NCBI RefSeq assembly: GCF_001645385.1
Contig: NZ_LVHI01000001.1
Span: 201,276-265,275, forward strand
Source: Rhodococcoides kyotonense
GTDB taxonomy: Bacteria; Actinomycetota; Actinomycetes; Mycobacteriales; Mycobacteriaceae
Length of the DNA: 64,000 nucleotides
Reading direction: 5' to 3'
Shown: positions 56,598 to 64,000 of the stretch, piece by piece
Numbering within the stretch: the stretch's first letter is position 1
How the letters are laid out: every line of letters starts with the position of its first letter
Program-made: the position numbers and the translations under genes
Notes under the pieces: generated by a model
What the model was told of the DNA's origin: nothing
Database searches by the model: none
The model's input: the letters and a program-made list of their open reading frames with translations, nothing else

Positions 56598-58193
56598 TCA
56601 CCCTTCCGGATGCCTTCTGAGCTCCAATCCGATCTGCTCGGCATCCAACACGTTGAGCGCCTTTTCCAACGATTCCGCGTCGAACAAGCCGTCGTCGCGG
56701 GCGTCGAGCAGGGCAGTCCGCTGCGCGGAGATCTGCTCCCACCTGCTCTGCCCGTCCAACGGTGCTGCCGCCTCGGCCAGCAGGCGTCGAATTCCCTCGC
56801 GTTGCGCGTCGTCCTCCTCCGTCTCCTCGGCGCCCGTCGGCGTCACCCAACCCACGACGCGTTTCAGTGTGCCGCCCTGCAGGAGAAGTGAACCGACGGC
56901 GACGAGGAATGCGACGAGAACGAGCAGCGATCGCGCAGGCGTGTCCTCGGGAAGAGTCTGCGCGGCAGCCAACGTGACGGCACCACGCATCCCGGCCCAC
57001 ACGACGACGGTGCCGTCGCGCCAATCCAGAGGCGCGGCGAGGAAGTAGTCGATGTCGGCGAGTCCGCGGCGTATCCGAGTGCGGAAGCGAGCGATCTGAC
57101 TTTCCGACGCCTGACGACGTCCGCGAAACAGGTAGGTCTCACCGTCTCCGTCGAGGCGGCCTGCGGCGTCGTACAGCTTGGGCTTCAAGCGTTCGAAACG
57201 AGCTGCACGTCGGCGAAGCAGGCGAATCAGCGGTGCGACGAACGCGGCGCGCACGAGGATGGTGACGATTAAGGCACCTGCGGCCACGAGTGCCGCTGTT
57301 CCGATGCCGCGGTGGTCGTCGTTGACGTCGGCGACGATCGTGGACAGTTCGAGTCCCATCGTCAGGAACACGGCGCCTTCCAGCACCAATTCGACTGCCC
57401 GCCAGTTCTGGGTGTCCGACAGCCGGTGTCGCGGCGACAGCGATCGAGGCGCGCCGTGGCCGGTGACGAGACCGGCGACGACGGCTGCGACGAGCCCGGA
57501 CGCGCCCAGTTCCTCGGCAGGAACGGCCGCGAGGAAGGGAACGGTGAAGGAGATGACGGTGTTGACCGTCGAATCGGTGACTTTCGAACGAATCTTCAGA
57601 TTGAGATGCCCGACGACGAGCCCGATGACGGCTGCAACGGCGACGGCGAACACGAAGTCGCCGATGACTCCCAGCAGTGACACCGACGCGGCGGCACCGG
57701 CGATCGCGGTGCGCAGCAGCACGAGTGCGGTGGCGTCGTTCAACAGACCCTCGCCCTCGAGTATCGACACGACCCGTTTGGAGACCGGTAGGCCGCGAAC
57801 TATGGACGTCGCGACGGCGTCGGTCGGACTCACGATTGCTCCCAGCGCGATACCCCACCAGATGTTCAGATCCGGGATGACACAGCTGAAGAACGAGCCG
57901 AGCACGATGGCGCTGATGACGACGAGCAGCACCGACAAGCCACCGATCGCACCGAACTCGCGTCTGAAATCCATCGTCGGCATCGACACCGACGCCGAAT
58001 AGAGCAGCGGCGGAAGCACTCCTGCGAGAATCCACTCGGGGTCGATCTCCACGTCGGGCACGAAGGGCATCAAGCTGATGCCGATGCCGAGGAGTACCAG
58101 GAGCAGGGGAGCGGCGACGCCGATTCGCTCGCCGAGCATCGATGCCGCGGCGATCGCGAGCAGGCCTGCGACCATCACGATCAAAATGTCCAC
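56598..58193 (-). CDS. Na+/H+ antiporter, CPA1 family (NhaP-like)
   Basis: 531 aa with about 12 membrane spans and a C-terminal cytoplasmic region of about 120 residues. The ion-site region IALGAIVSPTDAVATSIVRG and EGEGLLNDATALVLLRT are CPA1 signatures (ND pair). It exchanges cytoplasmic Na+ or K+ for H+ in pH and salt homeostasis. The GTG at 58193 has AAAGGA 8 bases upstream. The C-terminal part (ESLEKALNVLDAEQIGLELR) is helical. The gene is separated from the upstream msrA by a strong hairpin. Confidence 0.9.
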   Translation of the reverse strand: MDILIVMVAGLLAIAAASMLGERIGVAAPLLLVLLGIGISLMPFVPDVEIDPEWILAGVLPPLLYSASVSMPTMDFRREFGAIGGLSVLLVVISAIVLGSFFSCVIPDLNIWWGIALGAIVSPTDAVATSIVRGLPVSKRVVSILEGEGLLNDATALVLLRTAIAGAAASVSLLGVIGDFVFAVAVAAVIGLVVGHLNLKIRSKVTDSTVNTVISFTVPFLAAVPAEELGASGLVAAVVAGLVTGHGAPRSLSPRHRLSDTQNWRAVELVLEGAVFLTMGLELSTIVADVNDDHRGIGTAALVAAGALIVTILVRAAFVAPLIRLLRRRAARFERLKPKLYDAAGRLDGDGETYLFRGRRQASESQIARFRTRIRRGLADIDYFLAAPLDWRDGTVVVWAGMRGAVTLAAAQTLPEDTPARSLLVLVAFLVAVGSLLLQGGTLKRVVGWVTPTGAEETEEDDAQREGIRRLLAEAAAPLDGQSRWEQISAQRTALLDARDDGLFDAESLEKALNVLDAEQIGLELRRHPEG

Positions 58194-58229
58194 ACCCGGA
58201 TCCTTTCAGGAGAACAAGTCCAGATACGA

Positions 58230-58263
58230 CGAAGGGCCCCGAGCGTGCGCTCGGGGCCCTTCG
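58230..58263 (-). terminator. Terminator after msrA
   Basis: CGAAGGGCCCCGAGC pairs perfectly with GCTCGGGGCCCTTCG across a GTGC loop (15-bp stem). It follows the leftward msrA gene and precedes the antiporter gene in the same direction. There is no clear T-tract. Confidence 0.85.
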
Positions 58264-58273
58264 GTGGTGTGAA

Positions 58274-58792
58274 TCAGTTGGATGCGGCCTCACGACGCGG
58301 CAGCTTCCAGCCGGGTCGCACGAAATGGCACGTGTACCCGGTGGGGTAGTTCTGCAGGTAGTCCTGGTGTTCCGGTTCGGCCTCCCAGAACGGGCCCGCA
58401 GCGGTGACCTCGGTGACGACCTTGCCCGGCCACAGGCCCGACGCGTCGACGTCGGCGATCGTGTCGAGAGCCACCTGCTTCTGCTCGTCGCTGGTGTAGA
58501 AGATCGCGGAGCGGTAGCTCATGCCGACGTCGTTGCCCTGACGGTTCTTCGTCGACGGATCGTGGATCTGGAAGAAGAACTCGAGCAGGTCACGGAACGA
58601 GATGACCGACGGGTCGAACACGATCTCGACCGCTTCGGCGTGTGTGCCGTGGTTGCGGTAGGTGGCGTTCGGAACGTCGCCGCCCGAGTATCCGACGCGA
58701 GTCGACACGACCCCGGGCTGGTGCCTGATCAATTCCTGGGCTCCCCAGAAGCATCCTCCGGCGAGGATGGCGGTTTCGGTCGTTGCAGTCAC
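58274..58792 (-). CDS. msrA: Peptide methionine-S-sulfoxide reductase MsrA
   Basis: 172 aa. Catalytic Cys14 in [12 protein letters not shown], the MsrA signature GCFWG. Further motifs are [19 protein letters not shown] and the Glu/Asp-rich region [11 protein letters not shown]. No obvious resolving Cys near the C-terminus apart from TCHFVRPG, so recycling may involve that Cys. It repairs S-form methionine sulfoxide. The GTG start overlaps the msrB stop as GTGA, so MsrB and MsrA are made together. Confidence 0.96.
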   Translation of the reverse strand: MTATTETAILAGGCFWGAQELIRHQPGVVSTRVGYSGGDVPNATYRNHGTHAEAVEIVFDPSVISFRDLLEFFFQIHDPSTKNRQGNDVGMSYRSAIFYTSDEQKQVALDTIADVDASGLWPGKVVTEVTAAGPFWEAEPEHQDYLQNYPTGYTCHFVRPGWKLPRREAASN

Positions 58793-59271
58793 TTCTGCGC
58801 TCCTTCGTCTGGCTGTGCATCGTCAGTTGTCTCGAACTGCGCGCGGTATTCACCGTAGCCCTCGGCCTTCAACCGATCCACCGGCACGAACCGCAGGGCC
58901 GCCGAGTTCATGCAGTAGCGAAGTCCGCCCTCGTCCTTCGGCCCGTCCGTGAACACGTGGCCCAGGTGCGAATCGCCTGTTGCGGATCGGACCTCGGTAC
59001 GCATCATCAGGTGGCTGTAGTCTCGCTTCTCCACGACGCTCCGCGCGTCGAGTGGTCGGGTGAAACTCGGCCAGCCGGAGTGGGTGTCGTATTTGTCGGC
59101 CGACGAGAACAGCGGCTCACCGGTGACGACGTCGACGTACAAGCCGGGTTCGTGGTTGTCCCAGTATTCGTTGTCGAAGGCTCGCTCGGTGCCGTTCTGC
59201 TGCGTGACGCGGTACTGCTCCGGCGTCAGCCGTTCGATGGCGCTCGAATCCTTCGCGTAGGTGCGCGACAT
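58789..59271 (-). CDS. msrB: Peptide methionine-R-sulfoxide reductase MsrB
   Basis: 160 aa from the ATG at 59271 with GGAAGGA upstream. Catalytic Cys120 in [14 protein letters not shown]. The usual zinc-binding CxxC pairs are absent: the sequence reads [21 protein letters not shown] (split here as [13 protein letters not shown] and THSGWPSF) and [11 protein letters not shown], so this is the zinc-free form. It reduces R-form methionine sulfoxide, complementing MsrA. It is the first gene of the msrB-msrA operon and is divergent from secA2. Confidence 0.95.
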   Translation of the reverse strand: MSRTYAKDSSAIERLTPEQYRVTQQNGTERAFDNEYWDNHEPGLYVDVVTGEPLFSSADKYDTHSGWPSFTRPLDARSVVEKRDYSHLMMRTEVRSATGDSHLGHVFTDGPKDEGGLRYCMNSAALRFVPVDRLKAEGYGEYRAQFETTDDAQPDEGAQK

Positions 59272-59397
59272 GTGCCGTCCTTCCTGCTGGGTGGGGCATC
59301 GAAGTCCCATCGAGGTAAACGTCGCGCAGGCGTCGATATTCCCAGTTCGCGACGCCGGAGGGGCATCGGGATTCGACGCGCTGCGTAGGCTGACCGA

Positions 59398-61710
59398 ATG
59401 GCATTGGTTTCGGATCGACTGTGGCGGGCTCTCGGACGTTCGGCACAGAAGAACCAGTCGCGTTCTCGGAGCACCGTCGATCAGGCGTCCGACCTCGCGT
59501 CCTGGGCGACGGACCTGACCGACGCCGAGATCGCCGACACGGCCACGAGTCTGCGCGTCGCCGATGCGGGCAAGTTGGACGTACCTCGCTACTTGGCCCT
59601 CGTTCGCGAAGCCGCCGACCGATCCATCGACATGCGACCGTTCGACGTCCAGTTGCTCGGGGCAGTCCGCATGCTGGAGGGCGACGTCGTCGAGATGGCC
59701 ACCGGTGAGGGCAAGACCCTCGCCGGAGCCGTGGCCGCCGTCGGGTACGTGCTGTCCGGTCGTCACGTCCATGTGATCTCGATCAACGACTTCCTCGCGC
59801 AGCGCGACGCAACGTGGATGGGCCCGCTGTTCGAAATCCTCGGCATCAGCGTCGGGTGGATCGCCGAATCGTCGACGCCCGAGCATCGACGCAACGCCTA
59901 CGGGTGCGACGTCACCTACGCGTCGGTCAACGAGATCGGATTCGACGTCTTGCGTGACCATCTCGTCGACGACGTCGCACAGCTGGTGACGCCGACGCCC
60001 GACGTCGCGCTGATCGACGAGGCCGACTCCGTTCTCGTCGACGAGGCACTCGTGCCTCTGGTGCTGGCCGGTTCGGTGTCGACCGATGTGCCTGCCGAGA
60101 AGGTGTTCGACGCAATTCGGTTGCTGGACGAGGGAATCGACTACGACACCGACGCCGATGGGCGCAACGTGTTCCTCACCGACGTCGGTGCGACGCGCGT
60201 CGAGAAAGAACTCGGCGGCATCGACCTGTACTCCGAGGACCACGTCGGGACGACGCTCGTCGCAGTGAACGTGGCCCTGCACGCGCAGGTTCTGGTCAAG
60301 CGCGACGTGCACTACATCGTGCGCGACGGACGCGTCCAGTTGATCAACGCCTCCCGCGGCCGCGTCGCCGAATTGCAACGGTGGCCGGACGGTTTGCAGG
60401 CTGCCGTCGAGACGAAGGAACGACTGACGCAGACCGAGACCGGAGAAATTCTGGACACCATCACCGTGCAGGCACTGATCGGCCGATACGCGACGGTGTG
60501 CGGCATGACCGGCACGGCATTGGCAGCGGGCGAACAACTTCGGACGTTCTACGGCCTCGGCGTGTCGGTCATTCCGCCGAATCAACCGAACGTTCGCGTC
60601 GACGAACCGGATCGCGTCTACGACACGGTCGCCAACAAGAATGCGGCCGTGGTCGAATTCGTGAAGGAAGTACACGCGACGGGCCAGCCCGTTCTGATCG
60701 GCACCCATGACGTCGCCGAATCGGAATCTCTGGCATCACTTCTCGACGACGCGGGCGTGTCTGCCGTCGTGCTCAACGCCAAGAACGACGCCGAGGAGGC
60801 GACGGTCATCGCGAAGGCGGGTGTCCGCGGCGCAGTCACGGTGTCGACGCAGATCGCCGGACGCGGCACGGACATCAAGCTCGGCGGTCCCGAGGGCGTC
60901 GAGGACGCATCGGTGAAGGCTGCAGTCGTCGAACTGGGCGGGCTGCTCGTCGTGGGAACGGGTCGGCACACGACAGAACGTCTCGACGATCAGCTCCGCG
61001 GACGTGCAGGCAGACAGGGTGATCCCGGCCGATCGGTGTTCTTCTCGAGCTGGGAGGACGACGTCGTCACGGCGAACCTCGGCCCGAAGGAACAGCCCAA
61101 GCAACACGACGAGACCGGCTTGATCACTGCGGGACGTGTCGCCGACAAGATCGATCACGCGCAACGCATCGCCGAGGGCGCCATGCTCGACGTGCACTCG
61201 CGCACATGGAAGTACAACGAACTGACCGCGCAGCACCGAGAAATTCTCGACAGCAGGCGTGCGTCGTTGCTGACCACCGACGAGGCGCTGGAACTGCTCG
61301 CGTCGGCTGCTCCCGACCGGGCGGCAGAGCTTCGTCGGACGCTGGACGAGGACGTTCTCGTCGTTGCCGCCCGTCGAATCGTGTTGTACCACTTGGATCG
61401 TGCGTGGTCCGATTACCTCGCGCACCTCGCCGACGTCCGGGAGAGTATTCACCTCCGTGCGTTGGGTCGCGAGAATCCGTTGGACGAGTATCACCGCATC
61501 GCGGTCGACGCGTTCAAGACCGTCTCGTCGAAGGCGATCGAGCAAGCGGTCTCGACGTTCGAGAACGCCGAGATCACCTCGGAGGGAATCGATCTCGATA
61601 CCGAAGGTCTGCACCGTCCGACGTCGACGTGGACCTACATGGTGCACGACAACCCGTTCGCGGGCACTGCGGCGAACCGTTCCGGCCTCGGTGTGATCTT
61701 CGGCGGCTAG
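59398..61710 (+). CDS. secA2: Accessory preprotein translocase ATPase SecA2
   Basis: 770 aa, shorter than housekeeping SecA and without the C-terminal zinc-binding tail. Walker A is MATGEGKTL (101-107 core) and Walker B is [25 protein letters not shown]-type helicase motifs and [10 protein letters not shown] and [11 protein letters not shown] are present. The opening ([19 protein letters not shown]) and size match mycobacterial SecA2 (Rv1821), which exports a subset of proteins. The ATG at 59398 starts the gene; it is divergent from msrB with 126 bases between. Confidence 0.94.
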   Translation: MALVSDRLWRALGRSAQKNQSRSRSTVDQASDLASWATDLTDAEIADTATSLRVADAGKLDVPRYLALVREAADRSIDMRPFDVQLLGAVRMLEGDVVEMATGEGKTLAGAVAAVGYVLSGRHVHVISINDFLAQRDATWMGPLFEILGISVGWIAESSTPEHRRNAYGCDVTYASVNEIGFDVLRDHLVDDVAQLVTPTPDVALIDEADSVLVDEALVPLVLAGSVSTDVPAEKVFDAIRLLDEGIDYDTDADGRNVFLTDVGATRVEKELGGIDLYSEDHVGTTLVAVNVALHAQVLVKRDVHYIVRDGRVQLINASRGRVAELQRWPDGLQAAVETKERLTQTETGEILDTITVQALIGRYATVCGMTGTALAAGEQLRTFYGLGVSVIPPNQPNVRVDEPDRVYDTVANKNAAVVEFVKEVHATGQPVLIGTHDVAESESLASLLDDAGVSAVVLNAKNDAEEATVIAKAGVRGAVTVSTQIAGRGTDIKLGGPEGVEDASVKAAVVELGGLLVVGTGRHTTERLDDQLRGRAGRQGDPGRSVFFSSWEDDVVTANLGPKEQPKQHDETGLITAGRVADKIDHAQRIAEGAMLDVHSRTWKYNELTAQHREILDSRRASLLTTDEALELLASAAPDRAAELRRTLDEDVLVVAARRIVLYHLDRAWSDYLAHLADVRESIHLRALGRENPLDEYHRIAVDAFKTVSSKAIEQAVSTFENAEITSEGIDLDTEGLHRPTSTWTYMVHDNPFAGTAANRSGLGVIFGG

Positions 61711-61739
61711 TCACGCCTGACCGCGCAGGTTGCAGTGAG

Positions 61740-61761
61740 TGCGCGCGTTGCAACGTGCGCA
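61740..61761. repeat. 22-bp near-palindrome between secA2 and the TetR gene
   Basis: TGCGCGCGTTGCAACGTGCGCA is palindromic except for one base pair and is centred on CGTTGCAACG. It lies between the convergent secA2 and TetR genes. It could be a short bidirectional terminator or a regulator site; related GTGCGC words flank it. Confidence 0.45.
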
Positions 61762-61794
61762 TTCGCTGAAAAGTGCGCGATGAACCAGCGAAAT

Positions 61795-62382
61795 CTAGAC
61801 CCGCTCGTCCGCCCCGAGTGCATGCCGCACGCCGTCGACGAACAAGCCGAGTCCGAACTCGAATTTGCTTGTCGGATCCGGACTTTCGAAGAGGGGCGAC
61901 GCGTCGTCGGCAAGTGCGCCGACCGAATCCATCTGCATGCGCGACTGTTCGTCGACCGTCTGCCCGAGGATGTAGTACAGCAGTGTGTCCGCCGTCAGTT
62001 CGGCGTGGCCGCGGGCCATTCCGGCCCGAATGCACACGGCCGCAATGCGTTCGCGCACTCGGTTGGTAGTCAGCCGCGACGCGTAGGTCGCGGCGACGAG
62101 CTCGGCGCCGTCACGGTGCGACAGCAATGCGTTGCGTAGGCGGTGGGCGAGTTCCAGTAGTTGCTCGTCCCACTGTGCGGCCTCGACCGGGGTGTCGACG
62201 CCTGCCAGCAGATGATCGGCGATGGCGCCCAGCAACGTCTGCTTGTCCTTGAAGTGCCAGTAGAGCGCGCCGGGCTGCACGTGCAACGACGTCGCAAGCC
62301 GGCGCATCGTCAGGTCGCCCAGGCCGTACTCGTCGAGGATCGCGATCGCGCCGTCGAGAACGTCCGCTCTGCGCAGTTGCAC
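61795..62382 (-). CDS. bioQ: TetR-family repressor, probable biotin regulator BioQ
   Basis: 195 aa. N-terminal HTH: DVLDGAIAILDEYGLGDLTM, MRRLATSLHVQPGALYWHFK. The C-terminal helical domain is of the TetR_C type. It is divergent from bioB with two TTGAAC-N3-GTTCAA palindromes between, matching the known arrangement and operator type of BioQ, which represses biotin genes in corynebacteria and mycobacteria. GTG start at 62382. The identification rests on context and operators rather than on specific residues. Confidence 0.82.
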   Translation of the reverse strand: MQLRRADVLDGAIAILDEYGLGDLTMRRLATSLHVQPGALYWHFKDKQTLLGAIADHLLAGVDTPVEAAQWDEQLLELAHRLRNALLSHRDGAELVAATYASRLTTNRVRERIAAVCIRAGMARGHAELTADTLLYYILGQTVDEQSRMQMDSVGALADDASPLFESPDPTSKFEFGLGLFVDGVRHALGADERV

Positions 62383-62410
62383 TCCCTGACTCCTGTCCGT
62401 GTGTCGGCCT

Positions 62411-62468
62411 TTGACATTAACCGACGCCCAGCATAGCTTGAACGGCGTTCAACTTGAACAGTGTTCAA
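62411..62468 (+). promoter_or_regulatory. bioB promoter with two BioQ-type operators
   Basis: A promoter with TTGACA at 62411-62416, a 17-bp spacer and TAGCTT at 62434-62439 (fits TANNNT) reads toward bioB. Two perfect palindromes, TTGAACGGCGTTCAA (62438-62452) and TTGAACAGTGTTCAA (62454-62468), lie 16 bp apart. The first begins within the -10 and covers the expected transcription start, so binding should block initiation. Confidence 0.8.
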
Positions 62469-62492
62469 GAGCGTCTAGACGAGGAGCAGCCC

Positions 62493-63500
62493 ATGACTCA
62501 GGTATCGACCGACGTTCTCGAAACCGCGCGGATGCAGGTGCTGCGCGACGGGGTCGGCCTGACCGAGGCGCAGGTGCTCGAGGTACTGAACCTGCCCGAC
62601 GAACGCCTGGACGAGCTGCTGGCGCTGGCGCACGAGGTGCGCATGGCGTGGTGCGGTCCCGAGATCGAGGTCGAGGGCATCGTCAGTCTGAAGACGGGCG
62701 GGTGCCCCGAGGACTGCCATTTCTGCTCGCAGTCGGGGCTGTTCGAATCTCCGGTTCGGGCTGCGCGGCTCGATATTCCGAGCCTCGTCGAGGCGGCCAA
62801 GCAGACGGCGAAGACGGGCGCCACGGAGTTCTGTATCGTCGCCGCGGTTCGCGGTCCGGACGAGCGTCTGCTCGCGCAGGTCGCCGCGGGCATCGAGGCG
62901 ATTCGCAACGAGGTCGAGATCGACATCGCGTGCTCGCTCGGCATGCTGACCCAGGAGCAGGTCGACCGCCTGGTCGAGATGGGGGTCCACCGGTACAACC
63001 ACAATCTGGAGACCTCGCGTTCCTACTTCCCGAACGTCGTGACGACCCATACCTGGGAAGAGCGGATGGGCACGCTGCGGATGGTGCGCGACGCGGGCAT
63101 GGAGGTGTGCTGCGGCGGAATCCTCGGTATGGGGGAGTCGCTCGAGCAGCGCGCCGAGTTCGCGGCGGACCTGGCCTCGCTCGAACCGGACGAAGTGCCA
63201 CTGAACTTCCTCAACCCACGTCCCGGCACACCGTTCGGCGAGCTCGAGGTTCTGCCGGCATCGGAGGCGTTGCGCGCGGTCGCAGCGTTTCGCCTTGCTC
63301 TGCCGCGCACCATTCTGCGATTCGCAGGCGGCCGCGAGATCACGCTCGGAGACCTCGGTGCGCAGCAGGGAATCCTCGGTGGCATCAACGCCGTCATCGT
63401 CGGCAACTACCTGACGACGCTCGGTCGACCCGCAGAACAGGACCTCGACCTTCTGGATTCCCTGCGGATGCCGATCAAAGCGCTGAATTCGACCATCTAA
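62493..63500 (+). CDS. bioB: Biotin synthase BioB
   Basis: 335 aa radical-SAM enzyme inserting sulfur into dethiobiotin. The [4Fe-4S]-SAM motif C-x3-C-x2-C is Cys71, Cys75, Cys78 in [13 protein letters not shown]. Other BioB motifs: [29 protein letters not shown] and [11 protein letters not shown]. The ATG at 62493 has GAGGAG 8 bases upstream. Followed closely by bsaP, which suggests that this BioB uses the BsaP-assisted mechanism known for actinobacterial enzymes. Confidence 0.97.
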   Translation: MTQVSTDVLETARMQVLRDGVGLTEAQVLEVLNLPDERLDELLALAHEVRMAWCGPEIEVEGIVSLKTGGCPEDCHFCSQSGLFESPVRAARLDIPSLVEAAKQTAKTGATEFCIVAAVRGPDERLLAQVAAGIEAIRNEVEIDIACSLGMLTQEQVDRLVEMGVHRYNHNLETSRSYFPNVVTTHTWEERMGTLRMVRDAGMEVCCGGILGMGESLEQRAEFAADLASLEPDEVPLNFLNPRPGTPFGELEVLPASEALRAVAAFRLALPRTILRFAGGREITLGDLGAQQGILGGINAVIVGNYLTTLGRPAEQDLDLLDSLRMPIKALNSTI

Positions 63501-63501
63501 A

Positions 63502-63726
63502 GTGGGTTCGGTGACCAGCGAGCTTCGCTACAACCCCTTCACCGGTCAGCCCGTCGTACCCGGCGTCATCGACTCGATGCCCGCCGCGGCCCGTCTCGGC
63601 CTCGAACCTGCTCGATTCTGTCGCGACTGCGGCCGCCGCATGGTCGTGCAGATCGTGCCCGACGGCTGGTCGTCCACGTGCTCGCGGCACGGCGTCGTCG
63701 ACTCGACGTCGCTCGAGCGGAGGTAG
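63502..63726 (+). CDS. bsaP: Biotin synthase auxiliary protein BsaP
   Basis: 74 aa with GTG at 63502 one base after the bioB stop; a GTG at 63511 is an alternative. It matches the Rv1590 family: [10 protein letters not shown] near the N-terminus and Cys40-x2-Cys43 with Cys60 ([18 protein letters not shown]), consistent with Fe-S or metal binding. BsaP has been described as a small Fe-S protein supporting biotin synthase turnover. Tight linkage to bioB supports that role here. Confidence 0.88.
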   Translation: MGSVTSELRYNPFTGQPVVPGVIDSMPAAARLGLEPARFCRDCGRRMVVQIVPDGWSSTCSRHGVVDSTSLERR

Positions 63727-63730
63727 ACGC

Positions 63731-64000
63731 GTGTCGAACGAGGGAGTCGGAGCACGGACGACGGTCAGGACGTCGCTCGTCGCCGTCGTCGCATCCGTGG
63801 TGGTGGGCGCCCTCGCCGGCCTCCTGTGGTCGATACTCGCGCCGACGGAACAGTTCGTGGTCGTCGTTCCCGGTCAGGGTGCAGCGCTGACGGGAGAAAG
63901 CCTGCACCGATTCGATTCCCTCGCGTTGTTCGGCTGCATCTCGTTCGTGTGCGGCGTGCTGCTCCCCGTCGCGTTCTGGACGCGCAAGGCCGCCCGCGGT
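63731..64000 (+). CDS. DUF2567 membrane protein (Rv1591-like), cut by window end
   Basis: The first 90 codons are visible, starting with the GTG at 63731 behind GGAGG. An N-terminal membrane span (SLVAVVASVVVGALAGLLWS) is followed by an extracytoplasmic stretch (TEQFVVVVPGQGAALTG) and a second span (LFGCISFVCGVLLPVAFW). This pattern and location after bioB-bsaP match Rv1591 of the DUF2567 family. Function unknown. It starts 4 bases after the bsaP stop, so it is probably cotranscribed with the biotin genes. Confidence 0.8.
   Translation, partial: MSNEGVGARTTVRTSLVAVVASVVVGALAGLLWSILAPTEQFVVVVPGQGAALTGESLHRFDSLALFGCISFVCGVLLPVAFWTRKAARG

Overview
The window is high-GC actinobacterial DNA. Its gene order closely follows blocks of the Mycobacterium tuberculosis map (Rv2170 to Rv2144c, then Rv1536 to Rv1540, dnaE1, Rv1558-Rv1559, Rv1562c-Rv1565c and Rv1589-Rv1591). 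Wag31/DivIVA, SepF, SecA2, an MTB12-type lipoprotein, the treXYZ genes and the Arg-rich FtsW tail paired with an acidic FtsZ tail all point to a mycolic-acid actinomycete, most probably Rhodococcus or a close Nocardiaceae relative. This assignment is inferred from gene content and order, not from a search.

Region 1 (1-3750): a leftward operon of a GNAT acetyltransferase, a phytoene-desaturase-type oxidoreductase and the start of a membrane protein, then rightward HEPN (SAV_6107-type) and DUF3040 genes ending in a strong hairpin.

Region 2 (3751-25003): the division and cell-wall (dcw) cluster: mraZ, rsmH, ftsL, ftsI, murE, murF, mraY, murD, ftsW, murG, murC, ftsQ, ftsZ, pgeF, the yggS-type PLP protein, sepF, yggT-type and wag31. 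Many junctions are 4-base ATGA or GTGA overlaps, which implies translational coupling. MraZ-type TGGGG boxes with 10-bp spacing overlap the mraZ promoter.

Region 3 (25004-38995): a T-box leader and ileS, def, dinB, an MTB12-like lipoprotein, two leftward lipoproteins, lspA, an RluA-family pseudouridine synthase, a membrane-anchored protein of unknown role, and dnaE.

Region 4 (38996-53726): small membrane protein, Ddn-like F420 protein, pyruvate:quinone oxidoreductase, threonine deaminase, a TetR/MFS efflux pair, and the leftward glgX-treY-treZ glycogen-to-trehalose operon with an acyltransferase upstream.

Region 5 (53727-64000): a MarR/MFS divergent pair, a ComB-like protein, a CPA1 antiporter, msrB-msrA, secA2, and the biotin block: bioQ-type repressor, two palindromic operators, bioB, bsaP and a DUF2567 membrane protein cut by the window end.

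The most unusual feature is a family of short repeats with core GGGAGTGGAGCC followed by TGCAGGAAYGACC. They lie in arrays with 33-, 36- and 38-bp periods at gene junctions (before ftsI, inside the start of murD, before sepF, after dinB), always in the same orientation as the flanking genes. A second unusual feature is a structured mraZ-rsmH intergenic element with two tandem 36-nt hairpin copies whose loops could pair with the rsmH ribosome binding site. No tRNA, rRNA, CRISPR array, insertion sequence or phage was seen.
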